Shown: positions 43,410 through 51,934, numbered from the stretch's first letter. The stretch is 53,240 bases of DNA from Zoogloea sp. (GCA_009026175.1 WBTZ01000013.1:1-53240), one strand, 5' to 3'. Made by a program: numbers and translations. Notes: generated by a model from the letters alone, not told the origin.

Positions 43410-44408
43410 ATGCACATCGACCTGCGCACGGTATCCATCAAGCCGCAGCGGCAAACCTTTGACCACATTGCCCGGCGCATCGGTCCGGACAAGGCGGCAT
43501 CCCGCTACCAGGAAGGCACCCTGGACGTTCAGGCGACCCACAACTTCCACTACCGCCCCACCTGGGATCCGGAACACGAGATCTTCGATGCCTCCCGCAG
43601 CGCCATCAAGATGGCCGACTGGTATGCCTTCAAGGATCCGCGCCAGTTCTACTACGGTGCCTACACCCTGGCCCGCGCCAAGCAGCAGGAGACCGCCGAG
43701 TCCAACTTCGATTTCGTCGAAGGCCGCGGCCTGGCCGACACCCTGCCGGCCGAGCTCAAGGAGACCGTGCTCAAGCTCCTGATTCCCCTGCGCCATGCCG
43801 CATGGGGCGGCAACATGAACGGGGCCTTCATCACCGCCTACGGCTACGGTACGGCGCTGACCCAGCCCTGTCTGTACCACTCGATGGACCAGCTGGGTAT
43901 CGCCCAGTACATCACCCGTGTCGGCCTGCTCCTCGGTGATGACGTGGAGGTGCTGGACGAAGCGAAGAAGCACTGGATGGAAGACAGCGCCTGGCAGGGC
44001 CTGCGCCGCTACGTGGAAGACTGCTTCGTGCTGAAGGATCCGCTCGAAGTCTATGTGGCCCAGATGGTGGCCCTGGACGGACTGCTCTATCCGCTGGTGT
44101 ACGAAACCATCATCGACAACGTGCTGGCCTCCCAGGGCGGCACCCCGATCGCCATGCTGACCCAGTTCATGACCGACTGGTACGCCGAGACCAAGAAGTG
44201 GGTGGATGCCACGGTCAAGACGGCCGCTGCCGAGTCCCCCGAGAACAAGGCCCAGCTGGAAAAGTGGATCACCCACTGGCGCGACCGTGCTGCTGCAGCC
44301 CTGATGCCTGTCGCCCAGATCGCCCTCGGCGCCCAGGCCGACGCCCTGACCAGCGAGCTGGTCGGCCAGTTCAACGCCCGCCTGGCCAAGGCCGGCGTCA
44401 GCCTCTGA
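43410..44408 (+). CDS. dmpL: Phenol hydroxylase P1 (oxygenase beta) subunit
   Basis: 332 residues, the usual DmpL length. 'THNFHYRPTWDPEHEIFDASRS' (spread over residues 44-65) and 'FFYYGAYTLARAK'-like sequence near residue 90 identify the ferritin-fold beta subunit of the multicomponent phenol hydroxylase, which lacks the di-iron ligands but forms the (alpha-beta-gamma)2 oxygenase with DmpN and DmpO. AAGGAGGAGG precedes the start. dmpM starts 11 bases after its stop. Confidence 0.93.
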   Translation: MHIDLRTVSIKPQRQTFDHIARRIGPDKAASRYQEGTLDVQATHNFHYRPTWDPEHEIFDASRSAIKMADWYAFKDPRQFYYGAYTLARAKQQETAESNFDFVEGRGLADTLPAELKETVLKLLIPLRHAAWGGNMNGAFITAYGYGTALTQPCLYHSMDQLGIAQYITRVGLLLGDDVEVLDEAKKHWMEDSAWQGLRRYVEDCFVLKDPLEVYVAQMVALDGLLYPLVYETIIDNVLASQGGTPIAMLTQFMTDWYAETKKWVDATVKTAAAESPENKAQLEKWITHWRDRAAAALMPVAQIALGAQADALTSELVGQFNARLAKAGVSL

Positions 44409-44419
44409 GAGGAAGCCCC

Positions 44420-44689
44420 ATGTCCAAGGTATTCATCGCCCTGCAGACCAACGACGACACCCGCTCGATCATCCAGGCCATCATGGCCGACAACCCCCAT
44501 GCCATCTGCAACGAGCAGCCGGCCATGGTCAAGATCGACGCGGAAGGCTCGCTGACCGTCCGCCGCTCGACCATCGAGGAGCTGATCGGCCGCGACTTCG
44601 ACCTGCAGGAACTGCACATCAACCTGATTTCCCTCACGGGCCACGTCGACGAGACCGACGACGAGCTGACCCTGAGCTGGAACAACTGA
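44420..44689 (+). CDS. dmpM: Phenol hydroxylase P2 regulatory (coupling) subunit
   Basis: 89 residues from the ATG at 44420 with AGAGGAAG upstream; the frame is open further back inside dmpL but that is shadow sequence. 'MSKVFIALQTNDDTRSI' and the acidic end 'DETDDELTLSWNN' match DmpM, the cofactor-free effector protein that binds the oxygenase and controls access to the di-iron site. dmpN follows after 21 bases. Confidence 0.93.
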   Translation: MSKVFIALQTNDDTRSIIQAIMADNPHAICNEQPAMVKIDAEGSLTVRRSTIEELIGRDFDLQELHINLISLTGHVDETDDELTLSWNN

Positions 44690-44710
44690 ACCATTTGAGG
44701 AGACAAGCAG

Positions 44711-46264
44711 ATGGACATGAAAGTCAGCAAGAAGAAGCTGGGCCTGAAGGAAAAGTACCAGCACATGACCCGCGGCCTGGGCTGGGAAACCACCTACCAG
44801 TCGATGGATGACGTATTCCCCTTCGTCAAGTACGAAGGCATCAAGATCCATGACTGGGACAAGTGGGAAGACCCCTTCCGCCTGACCATGGACGCCTACT
44901 GGAAGTACCAGGCCGAGAAGGAGCGCAAGCTGTACGCGATCATCGACGCCTACGCCCAGAACAACGGCCACCTGTCGGTGACCGACGCCCGCTACATCAA
45001 CGCGGTCAAGCTCTTCCTCAATGGCATCAGCCCGCTGGAGTACATGGCCCACCGTGGCTTTGCGATGACGGGCCGCCAGTTCCCCGGCGTCGGTCCGCGG
45101 GTCGCCTGCCTGATGCAGTCCCTGGACGAGATCCGTCACGCCCAGACCCAGATCCACTCGATTTCCAATTACAACAAGTACTACAACGGCTTCCACGAGT
45201 ATCGCCACATGCTCGAGCGCGTGTGGTACCTGTCGGTGCCGCGCTCCTTCTTCGACGACGCGGTGACCGCCGGCCCCTTCGAATTCATGGTGGCCATCGG
45301 CTTCAGCTTCGAATACGTGCTGACCAACCTGCTGTTCGTGCCCTTTGTCTCCGGCGCGGCCTACAACGGCGACATGGGCACCATGACCTTCGGCTTCTCG
45401 GCCCAGTCCGATGAAGCCCGCCACATGACCCTGGGCCTCGAGGTCATCAAGTTCATCCTCGAGCAGGATCCGGACAATCTGCCCATCGTCCAGCAATGGA
45501 TCGACAAGTGGACCTGGCGCGGCTACCGCGTGCTGACCCTGGTCGGCATGATGATGGACTACATGCTGCCCAAGCGGATCATGAGCTGGAAGGAGGCCTG
45601 GGAGGTCTACTTCGAGGAGAACGGCGGCGCCCTGTTCAAGGACCTGGCCCGCTACGGCATCCGTCCGCCCAAGTGGCTGGACCAGATCGAGCAGGACAAG
45701 GACCACATCTCCCACCAGGCCTGGGCCACCTTCTACAACTACGCCGCCGCGTGCAACTTCCACACCTGGATTCCCACCGACGACGAAATGGACTGGCTGT
45801 CCCAGAAGTACCCCAACAGCTTCGACAAGTATTACCGGCCGCGCCTCGAGCACTGGCGCGAGGAGGCCAAGAAGGGCAACCGCTTCTACAACAAGACGCT
45901 GCCCATGCTGTGCCAGACCTGCCAGATCCCGATGATCTTCACCGAGCCGGGCGACCCCACCCAGATCTGCTACCGGGAAGTCGACTACAAGGACAACAAG
46001 TACCACTTCTGCTCAGACGGCTGCAAAGAGATCTTCGAGCACGAGCCGGAGAAGTACATCCAGTCCTGGCTGCCGGTGCACCAGATCTACCAGGGCAACT
46101 GCTTCAACGAAGGGGTGGATCCGACCGCCGAGGGCTTCGACCCCCTGGCCGCCGTGCTGGATTACTACCACCTCAACTTTGGTCGCGACAACCTGGACTT
46201 CGAAGGTTCGGAAGACCAGAAGAACTTCGACGAATGGCGCGGCATGGCCACCAAGAACGTCTGA
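44711..46264 (+). CDS. dmpN: Phenol hydroxylase P3 (oxygenase alpha) subunit, di-iron
   Basis: 517 residues. The two ExxH di-iron motifs are intact: Glu140-His143 in 'LDEIRHAQ' and Glu235-His238 in 'SDEARHMT'. The C-terminal part has the YHS-like segment 'KYHFCSDGCKEIFEHEPEKY' near residue 435 together with 'CQTCQ', normal for DmpN. The enzyme hydroxylates phenol to catechol with O2 in the cytoplasm. TTTGAGGAG precedes the start. It has 70 bases to dmpO, slightly longer than other gaps in the operon. Confidence 0.96.
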   Translation: MDMKVSKKKLGLKEKYQHMTRGLGWETTYQSMDDVFPFVKYEGIKIHDWDKWEDPFRLTMDAYWKYQAEKERKLYAIIDAYAQNNGHLSVTDARYINAVKLFLNGISPLEYMAHRGFAMTGRQFPGVGPRVACLMQSLDEIRHAQTQIHSISNYNKYYNGFHEYRHMLERVWYLSVPRSFFDDAVTAGPFEFMVAIGFSFEYVLTNLLFVPFVSGAAYNGDMGTMTFGFSAQSDEARHMTLGLEVIKFILEQDPDNLPIVQQWIDKWTWRGYRVLTLVGMMMDYMLPKRIMSWKEAWEVYFEENGGALFKDLARYGIRPPKWLDQIEQDKDHISHQAWATFYNYAAACNFHTWIPTDDEMDWLSQKYPNSFDKYYRPRLEHWREEAKKGNRFYNKTLPMLCQTCQIPMIFTEPGDPTQICYREVDYKDNKYHFCSDGCKEIFEHEPEKYIQSWLPVHQIYQGNCFNEGVDPTAEGFDPLAAVLDYYHLNFGRDNLDFEGSEDQKNFDEWRGMATKNV

Positions 46265-46334
46265 TGGAAGCAAGGGGGGCGGGCCATGCCTGCTCCCCGG
46301 CACCGCAGCGATATCAAGATACGAGGAGACAATA

Positions 46335-46694
46335 ATGGGCGTTGCCGCCATCAAGGAATACGAATTCCAATCCGCCGACCGGCTCGAGAACTTTCACGGC
46401 AACCAGCTGCTGTACATCGGCTGGGACCAGCACCTGATGTTCTGTGCCCCGTTCTGCCTGCCCATGCCGCCGAACATGCGCTTCGGCGACATCATCGAGA
46501 AGGTGCTGCCCGGCGTTTTCGGCTACCACCCGGATTTTGCGCAGATCGACTGGAGCAAGGTCGAATGGCTCAAGTCCAGCCAGCCCTGGCAGGCCGACTT
46601 CAACAAGACCCTGGCCGAGCTTGGGCTCAAGCACAAGGATGTGCTGCGCTTCCGCACACCTGGCCTGACGGGCATCAAGGGTTCGGCGAGCTGA
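46335..46694 (+). CDS. dmpO: Phenol hydroxylase P4 (oxygenase gamma) subunit
   Basis: 119 residues from the ATG at 46335 preceded by GAGGAGA. 'EYEFQSADRLENFHGNQLLYIGWDQHLMF' (across residues 8-36) and 'WLKSSQPWQADFNKTLAELG' mark the DmpO family, the small third subunit of the oxygenase. It ends two bases before the dmpP start codon. Confidence 0.93.
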   Translation: MGVAAIKEYEFQSADRLENFHGNQLLYIGWDQHLMFCAPFCLPMPPNMRFGDIIEKVLPGVFGYHPDFAQIDWSKVEWLKSSQPWQADFNKTLAELGLKHKDVLRFRTPGLTGIKGSAS

Positions 46695-46695
46695 C

Positions 46696-47751
46696 ATGTC
46701 CTACGAACTGACCATCGAGCCCCTGGGCCAGACCATCGAGGTGGAGGACGGCCAGACCATCCTCGATGCAGCCCTGCGGGCGGGCATCTGGCTGCCCCAT
46801 GCCTGCTGTCACGGCCTGTGCGCCACCTGCAAGGTGCAGGTGACCGATGGCGAGATCGATCATGGCGAGGCCTCCAGCTTCGCCCTGATGGACTTCGAGC
46901 GGACCGAGGGCAAGACCCTGGCGTGCTGCGCGCGCCTGGAGTCCGACGTGACCATCGAGGCCGAGATTGACGAGGAGCCCGACGCCGAGTCCATCCCGGT
47001 GAAGGACTTCCCCGGTACGGTGAGCCGCATCGAGCAGCTCACCCCCACCATCAAGGGCATCTTCATCGAGCTGGACGAAGCCATCCACTTCCAGGCCGGG
47101 CAGTACATCAACCTGGACATTCCTGGCCTCGGCATCAGCCGCGCCTTCTCCCTGGCCAATGCGCCGGGCGGGGGCCGGGAGGTGGAGCTCAACGTGCGCA
47201 TCGTGCCGGGTGGCACCGGCACCGGCTACCTCCACGAAAGCCTCGCGGTGGGCGACCGGGTGCAGTTCTCCGGGCCCTACGGGCGCTTCTTCGTGCGCAA
47301 GTCGGCCAATGCGCCGCTGATCTTCATGGCCGGTGGTTCCGGTCTGTCCAGCCCGCGCAGCATGATCCTTGACCTGCTGGGGGAGGGCTGCGACCTGCCG
47401 ATCACCCTGGTGTATGGCCAGCGCAGCAGGGCCGAGCTGTACTACCACGATGAGTTCCAGGCCCTGGCCGACAAGCACGCCAACTTCAAGTACGTGCCGG
47501 CCCTGTCCGACGAGCCGGCTGACTCCGACTGGACGGGCTTCCGCGGCTACGTCCATGAGGCTGCCAAGGCGCACTTCGACAATGATTTCCGCGGCCACAA
47601 GGCTTACCTGTGCGGCCCGCCGATGATGATCGATGCCTGCATCTCGACGCTGATGCAGGGGCGCCTGTTCGAGAACGACATCTACACGGAGAAATTCTTC
47701 TCCGCGGCAGATGCGCAACAAGTGAGAAGCCCGCTTTTCAAGCGGGTGTAA
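46696..47751 (+). CDS. dmpP: Phenol hydroxylase P5 reductase (FAD, [2Fe-2S])
   Basis: 351 residues. N-terminal plant-type ferredoxin domain with 'ACCHGLCATCKV' (about residues 35-46) and the fourth cysteine in 'LACCAR' near 76; then an FNR-type module with the FAD motif 'RAFSLANAP' near 150 and the NAD-binding 'GGSGLSSPRSM' near 215. It passes electrons from NADH to the oxygenase. Last gene of the hydroxylase set; the C23O gene starts 169 bases downstream, where dmpQ would normally lie. Confidence 0.95.
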   Translation: MSYELTIEPLGQTIEVEDGQTILDAALRAGIWLPHACCHGLCATCKVQVTDGEIDHGEASSFALMDFERTEGKTLACCARLESDVTIEAEIDEEPDAESIPVKDFPGTVSRIEQLTPTIKGIFIELDEAIHFQAGQYINLDIPGLGISRAFSLANAPGGGREVELNVRIVPGGTGTGYLHESLAVGDRVQFSGPYGRFFVRKSANAPLIFMAGGSGLSSPRSMILDLLGEGCDLPITLVYGQRSRAELYYHDEFQALADKHANFKYVPALSDEPADSDWTGFRGYVHEAAKAHFDNDFRGHKAYLCGPPMMIDACISTLMQGRLFENDIYTEKFFSAADAQQVRSPLFKRV

Positions 47752-47858
47752 GGCTGCGCCCCCGGCAGGGATAGAGAGCGGATCGCCCCCGCACAACAAG
47801 AGGATCCGGCAGCCACCGGCTGACCGGACCGGCGATCCTGATCGATGCCGTGCGTCCG

Positions 47859-47886
47859 CCGCCCGCGCAGCCATGCGCAGGGCGGT
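47859..47886 (+). other. Stem-loop between dmpP and the catechol dioxygenase gene
   Basis: CCGCCC-GCGC pairs with GCGC-A-GGGCGG around a 6-base loop, one bulged A. No T-run follows, so it is unlikely to be a full terminator; transcription into the dioxygenase gene remains possible. Confidence 0.4.
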
Positions 47887-47920
47887 GAACGCGTACCAGG
47901 AAGTTTGAGGAGACGAGAAG

Positions 47921-48850
47921 ATGGCAATGACTGGCGTGCTGCGCCCCGGCCACATGCAACTGCGCGTGCTGGACCTGGAAGAAGGTGTGAACCACTACAA
48001 GAACGTGCTGGGTCTGGTGGAGACCGGCCGTGATGCCCAGGGCCGGGTGTACTTCAAGGCCTGGGACGAGCGGGACCACAACAGCCTGATCCTGCGTGAA
48101 GCCGAATCGGCCGGCATGGATTTCTTTGCATTCAAGGTCGCCGACAAGGCCACCCTTGAAAAGCTGGATGCCGACCTGAAGGCCTATGGCGTCGCCACCG
48201 AGCGGATCCCCGCCGGCGAGCTGCTGGAGACCGGCGAGCGGGTGCGCTTCATGATCCCCTCCGGCCACGCCATCGAGCTCTACGCGGAGAAGACCGACGT
48301 GGGCAATGGCATGCAGTATGTGAATCCGGATCCGTGGACGCCCGATGCCGAGCGAGGCATCGCCCCGGTGCGCCTGGACCACGCGCTCCTCTATGGCCCG
48401 GACATCGAGAAAGTGCAGAAGCTCTTCGTGGATGTGCTGGGCTTCTACCTGGTGGAGCGGGTATTGATGGAAGACGGGAAGACCGACCTGGCGATCTGGC
48501 TGTCGTGCTCGCACAAGGCCCACGACATCGCCCTGGTGCGTCACCCGGAGCCGGGCAAGCTGCACCACGTGTCCTTCCTGCTGGAAAGCTGGGAAAAGGT
48601 GCTGCGTGCGGCCGACATCATGTCGATGAACAAGGTGTCGATCGACATCGGGCCGACCCGCCACGGCGTGACCCGCGGCACCACCATCTACGCCTTCGAC
48701 CCGTCGGGCAACCGCTTCGAGACCTTCTGTGGCGGTTATCAGCCTTATCCGGACTACGCCCCCATCACCTGGACCTGGGAAGAGGTGGGGACGGGCGTGT
48801 TCTACCACGATCGGAAACTGAACGAGCGTTTCCTGACGGTCGTGTCCTGA
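47921..48850 (+). CDS. dmpB: Catechol 2,3-dioxygenase (extradiol, XylE/DmpB type)
   Basis: 309 residues, the single-ring extradiol dioxygenase length. It opens 'GVLRPGHMQLRVLDLEEGV' as in XylE. Fe(II) ligands are His154 in 'RLDHALLYG', His215 in 'KLHHVSF' and the glutamate in 'NRFETFCGG' near 267; the conserved 'IDIGPTRHG' lies between. It cleaves catechol to 2-hydroxymuconic semialdehyde. TTTGAGGAGA precedes the start; a second ATG at 47927 is possible. It is on the dmp strand and probably still part of that transcript. The reactivating ferredoxin is encoded far away at 26050. Confidence 0.96.
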   Translation: MAMTGVLRPGHMQLRVLDLEEGVNHYKNVLGLVETGRDAQGRVYFKAWDERDHNSLILREAESAGMDFFAFKVADKATLEKLDADLKAYGVATERIPAGELLETGERVRFMIPSGHAIELYAEKTDVGNGMQYVNPDPWTPDAERGIAPVRLDHALLYGPDIEKVQKLFVDVLGFYLVERVLMEDGKTDLAIWLSCSHKAHDIALVRHPEPGKLHHVSFLLESWEKVLRAADIMSMNKVSIDIGPTRHGVTRGTTIYAFDPSGNRFETFCGGYQPYPDYAPITWTWEEVGTGVFYHDRKLNERFLTVVS

Positions 48851-48854
48851 GCCT

Positions 48855-48896
48855 CAGGGGAGACCGTACGTCCCCTGTCCCGGTGGGGCAGGGGAC
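48855..48896 (+). other. Mutually exclusive hairpins after the catechol dioxygenase gene
   Basis: CAGGGGA (48855-48861), TCCCCTG (48871-48877) and CAGGGGAC (48889-48896) are such that the middle segment can pair with either flank. It starts 4 bases after the dioxygenase stop and lies before the convergent GntR gene. No T-run; may be a 3'-end stabiliser or weak bidirectional terminator. Confidence 0.45.
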
Positions 48897-48913
48897 TGCG
48901 GCAATGCCGCTTG

Positions 48914-49627
48914 TCAGCGGCTGATGAGTTCTTCCGGAAGGCGCTTCACGGCCTCCAGGGTGCGCATGATGTGATCGGTCAGGATGCGGGTGGCTTCGGC
49001 AGTGTTGCGGGCCAGCGCGGCATCCACGATGGCCTGGTGCTCGGCATGCACATCCCGGGGAATGGGCTGACGGAACAGGGACAGGCGCCGATAGCGCTCG
49101 GACTGGTGATAAAGGATGTTCTGGAAATGACGGATCCAGCGGGACGGGCAGGCGGCGATGAGTACCTCGTGAAAGGCACGGTTGCGCTGCTCCCACTCCT
49201 CGCGGCTGCACTTGCCGCCATCGCCGAGCTTGTCTTCGGCCCGCGAGAGGAGGTGGAAGGCCGCGACGACACTGGCCTCCCAGGCATCGTCACCCAGTTC
49301 GATGGACTGCTGCAGCGCCGAGGTTTCGAGCAGGACGCGGGTGCGGGTGATGTCCTCGAAGTCGTCCAGGGAGATCGGGGCGACTCGGAAGCCGCGCTGC
49401 CCCTGGGCCACCACGAGGGCGTCGGTGACCAGCAACTGGAGGGCTTCACGCAGGGTGCCGGCGCCAACCTCGTACTGGTCCTTCAGGTGCTCCACGCGCA
49501 GCTTGTCGCCCGGGCGGTGCAGGCCCTCGATGATGTCGCGGCGCAATTGGCGGTAGGCCGCTTCGGCGAGGGTCTTGGGTTGCTCGTCCTCGATGACGGA
49601 TTCGGGAGGATTGGCCAATTCGTTCAT
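48914..49627 (-). CDS. GntR family transcriptional regulator (FCD/FadR type)
   Basis: 237 residues. Winged helix at the N-terminus ('AYRQLRRDIIEGLHRPGDKL…GTLREALQLLVTDALV', about residues 27-80) and an FCD ligand-binding domain after it with His/Asp residues in 'RNRAFHEVLIAACPSRW' and 'EHQAIVDAALARN' that could hold a metal. It is divergent from the lower meta-pathway operon. GntR proteins in aromatic clusters, such as AphS of Comamonas, repress phenol genes, so a repressor role is likely. Candidate operators are the TCTCGAGA site and the inverted repeat in the shared 166-base gap. Confidence 0.88.
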   Translation of the reverse strand: MNELANPPESVIEDEQPKTLAEAAYRQLRRDIIEGLHRPGDKLRVEHLKDQYEVGAGTLREALQLLVTDALVVAQGQRGFRVAPISLDDFEDITRTRVLLETSALQQSIELGDDAWEASVVAAFHLLSRAEDKLGDGGKCSREEWEQRNRAFHEVLIAACPSRWIRHFQNILYHQSERYRRLSLFRQPIPRDVHAEHQAIVDAALARNTAEATRILTDHIMRTLEAVKRLPEELISR

Positions 49628-49718
49628 GGTGTGGTGTTCCGCTATTCAGTTCCGATCGATGGATCGGGGAATGGTCTTTATTTTAGCCCAAGGGGCTTAT
49701 TCCGATCATAGACAAAAA

Positions 49719-49747
49719 TCTCGAGAAAAAGTATTGACGTCGAGATA
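49719..49747. promoter_or_regulatory. TCTCGAGA site and half-copy upstream of the lower meta-pathway operon
   Basis: TCTCGAGA (49719-49726) in the context ACAAAAA-TCTCGAGA-AAAA closely repeats the sequence before the ferredoxin gene (25961-25976). A half-copy TCGAGATA lies at 49740-49747, inside the promoter spacer. Candidate GntR operator. Confidence 0.5.
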
Positions 49748-49762
49748 GGAACAAAATATCGT
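49734..49762 (+). promoter_or_regulatory. Sigma-70 promoter of the lower meta-pathway operon
   Basis: TTGACG (-35, 49734-49739) and TATCGT (-10, 49757-49762) are 17 bases apart, about 30 bases before the first start codon. The -10 is part of a perfect inverted repeat TATCGTT (49757-49763)/AACGATA (49774-49780), another possible operator. Confidence 0.7.
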
Positions 49763-49793
49763 TCTAGCAGTAAAACGATAAAGGATGGGAGAT

Positions 49794-50246
49794 ATGAACG
49801 AAAAGACAAATTTCTCCGAATTGACGGTGGCCGTGGGTCAGTCGGTCATTTCCGCCGAGGCCGCGGCGGTCGCAGTTAAGGCGGCCGTTGCACACGCAGA
49901 GAGCATTGGTGTCCGGATCAACGTTGCGGTCAGCGACAGTGGAGGCAATCTCGCGGGCTTCCTGCGCATGCCGGGCGCCTTCATCCAGTCCATCGACATT
50001 GCCATCGACAAGGCCTACACGGCTGCCGGCTTCGGTTTCTCCACCAAAGACTGGATGAAGCTGATCGGCCACGATGAAGGCATGAAGTTCGGTTTCTCGG
50101 CCCGCCCGCGCCTGGTGGTGTTCGGCGGTGGCCTGCCGATCCGCGTCAAGGGCGAACTGATCGGCGGCATCGGCGTGTCCGGTGCCTCCGAGGCCCAGGA
50201 CGAAGAGTGCGCGCGGGCCGCGCTGACGGCCATCGGCGCCGAATGA
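49794..50246 (+). CDS. GlcG/HbpS family protein (DUF336)
   Basis: 150 residues from the ATG at 49794, with AAGGA at 8-base spacing; an ATG at 49785 is less well placed. Family landmarks are 'INVAVSDSGGNLAGFLRMPGAF' (about residues 43-64), 'AIDKAYTAAGFGFST' and 'GELIGGIGVSGASEAQDEECA'. GlcG/HbpS-like proteins occur as first genes of many aromatic meta-cleavage operons; some relatives bind heme, but their role in these pathways is not settled. First gene of the operon; the hydrolase gene follows after 28 bases. Confidence 0.85.
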   Translation: MNEKTNFSELTVAVGQSVISAEAAAVAVKAAVAHAESIGVRINVAVSDSGGNLAGFLRMPGAFIQSIDIAIDKAYTAAGFGFSTKDWMKLIGHDEGMKFGFSARPRLVVFGGGLPIRVKGELIGGIGVSGASEAQDEECARAALTAIGAE

Positions 50247-50274
50247 CGCGGCTGACGTACAGGAGCCCATGGCA

Positions 50275-51135
50275 ATGAGCAGCATCCCGAACTCTCCGGA
50301 AATCGGCCGTTCCCTCCTTGCGGCGGGGCGCCAGACCAATGTCCACGACCTGGGCAGTGGTGCGCCGGTGCTCCTCATCCACGGCTCCGGTCCCGGTGTC
50401 ACGGCCTGGGCCAACTGGCGTCTGGTGATGCCGGCCCTGGCAGCGTCCCGCCGGGTCATCGCCCCGGACATGGCCGGCTTCGGCTATACCGAGCGCCGTC
50501 CGGGCGACGAGTATTCCATGGACAACTGGGTGGCCCATGCCATCGGCGTGCTGGATGCGCTGGGCATCGAGCGTACCGACCTGGTGGGCAACTCCTTCGG
50601 TGGTGCGATCGCCCTCGCCCTGGCCATCCGCCACCCGGAACGGGTGCGGCGCCTGGTGCTGATGGGCAGTGTCGGCGTGAATTTCGAGATCACCCCGGCC
50701 CTTGACGCCGTCTGGGGCTACCAGCCCTCCCTGGAGGCCATGCGCGGCCTGCTCGACCTGTTCGCCTACGATCGCGGGCTGGTCAATGACGACCTCGCCC
50801 GCCTGCGCTACGAGGCCAGCATCCGCCCGGGCTTCCACGAATCCTTCGCCGCCATGTTCCCGGCCCCGCGCCAGCGCTGGGTGGATGCCATGGCCAGCGC
50901 CGAGGCGGACATCCGTGCGCTGCCGAACCAGACCCTGGTGATCCACGGCCGTGAGGACAAGGTGATCCCGCTGCAGACCTCGCAGACGCTGTCGGGCTGG
51001 ATTCCCCGTGCCCAGCTGCATGTGTTCGGCCAGTGCGGGCACTGGACCCAGATCGAGCACGCCGGCCGCTTTGCCCGCCTTGTCACGGACTTCCTCAGTG
51101 AAGCCCGTGATGACGAACCCCAACCGCTTTCCTGA
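50275..51135 (+). CDS. dmpD: 2-hydroxymuconic semialdehyde hydrolase (alpha/beta hydrolase)
   Basis: 286 residues. Alpha/beta-hydrolase with oxyanion segment 'LLIHGSGPGVTAWANW', nucleophile elbow 'GNSFGG' (Ser near 104), acid in 'HGREDKVIP' and catalytic His in 'CGHWTQIE'. 'HGSGPGV' and the length match the C-C bond hydrolases of meta-cleavage pathways (DmpD, XylF). It splits 2-hydroxymuconic semialdehyde into formate and 2-oxopent-4-enoate. AGGAG precedes two close ATGs (50269, 50275). The hydratase gene follows at once. Confidence 0.93.
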   Translation: MSSIPNSPEIGRSLLAAGRQTNVHDLGSGAPVLLIHGSGPGVTAWANWRLVMPALAASRRVIAPDMAGFGYTERRPGDEYSMDNWVAHAIGVLDALGIERTDLVGNSFGGAIALALAIRHPERVRRLVLMGSVGVNFEITPALDAVWGYQPSLEAMRGLLDLFAYDRGLVNDDLARLRYEASIRPGFHESFAAMFPAPRQRWVDAMASAEADIRALPNQTLVIHGREDKVIPLQTSQTLSGWIPRAQLHVFGQCGHWTQIEHAGRFARLVTDFLSEARDDEPQPLS

Positions 51136-51144
51136 TAGGCCTCC

Positions 51145-51927
51145 ATGGACAAGACCCTGATCACCCGGCTTGGCGACGAACTCTACGACGCGCTCGTCGC
51201 CCGCCGGACCCTGGCTCCGCTCACTACGCGCCATCCCGAGATCACCATCGAGGATGCCTACCAGATCCAGCAGCAGATGATCGCCCGGCGCCTGGCCGCC
51301 GGCGAGCGGGTCGTCGGCAAGAAGATCGGCGTCACCTCCAAGGTGGTCATGGACATGCTGGACGTGCGCCAGCCCGACTTTGGCTGGCTGCTCGACGGCA
51401 TGGTTTACAACGAGGGGCAGTCCATTCCCGCCGACAGCCTGATCCAGCCCCGCGCCGAGGGCGAGATCGCCTTCCTGCTCAAGAAGGACCTCACCGGCCC
51501 CGGCGTCACCGCGTCGGACGTGCTGGCGGCCACCGAGGGCGTGATGGCCTGTTTCGAGATCGTCGACAGCCGCATCCAGGACTGGAAGATCCGCATCCAG
51601 GACACCGTGGCGGACAACGCCTCCTGTGGCGTGCTGGTGCTGGGCGACCGGATCGTCGATCCGCGCAAGGTCGACCTGGCCACCTGCGGCATGGTCCTCG
51701 AAAAGAACGGCGAGATCGTCGGTACCGGCTCCGGCGCTGCGGCCCTGGGGCATCCCTGCAACGCCATGGCCTGGCTGGCCAATACCCTGGGTCGCCTGGG
51801 CATCAGCCTCAAGGCGGGCGACATCGTGCTGTCCGGCTCCCTGGCGGCACTGATTCCGGTCAAGGCCGGCGACAACCTGCGGGTCACCATCGGTGGCATC
51901 GGTGGTTGTTCCGTCCGTTTCAGCTGA
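51145..51927 (+). CDS. dmpE: 2-oxopent-4-enoate hydratase
   Basis: 260 residues, full-length. 'RLAAGERVVGKKIGVTSK' near residue 50, 'PRAEGEIAFLLKKDL' near 110 with the metal-binding glutamates, and 'NGEIVGTGSGAAALGHPCNAMAWLAN' (residues 190-215) are family hallmarks. It hydrates 2-oxopent-4-enoate to 4-hydroxy-2-oxovalerate. It lies 9 bases after the hydrolase stop and 7 bases before the SDR start, so it is within one operon. Confidence 0.95.
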   Translation: MDKTLITRLGDELYDALVARRTLAPLTTRHPEITIEDAYQIQQQMIARRLAAGERVVGKKIGVTSKVVMDMLDVRQPDFGWLLDGMVYNEGQSIPADSLIQPRAEGEIAFLLKKDLTGPGVTASDVLAATEGVMACFEIVDSRIQDWKIRIQDTVADNASCGVLVLGDRIVDPRKVDLATCGMVLEKNGEIVGTGSGAAALGHPCNAMAWLANTLGRLGISLKAGDIVLSGSLAALIPVKAGDNLRVTIGGIGGCSVRFS

Positions 51928-51934
51928 GGTTTTC

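Noticed and set aside
44087-46006. A 639-residue minus-strand open frame opposite dmpN
   Set aside because: Shadow of the highly biased dmpN coding strand; the di-iron motifs prove the plus-strand gene.
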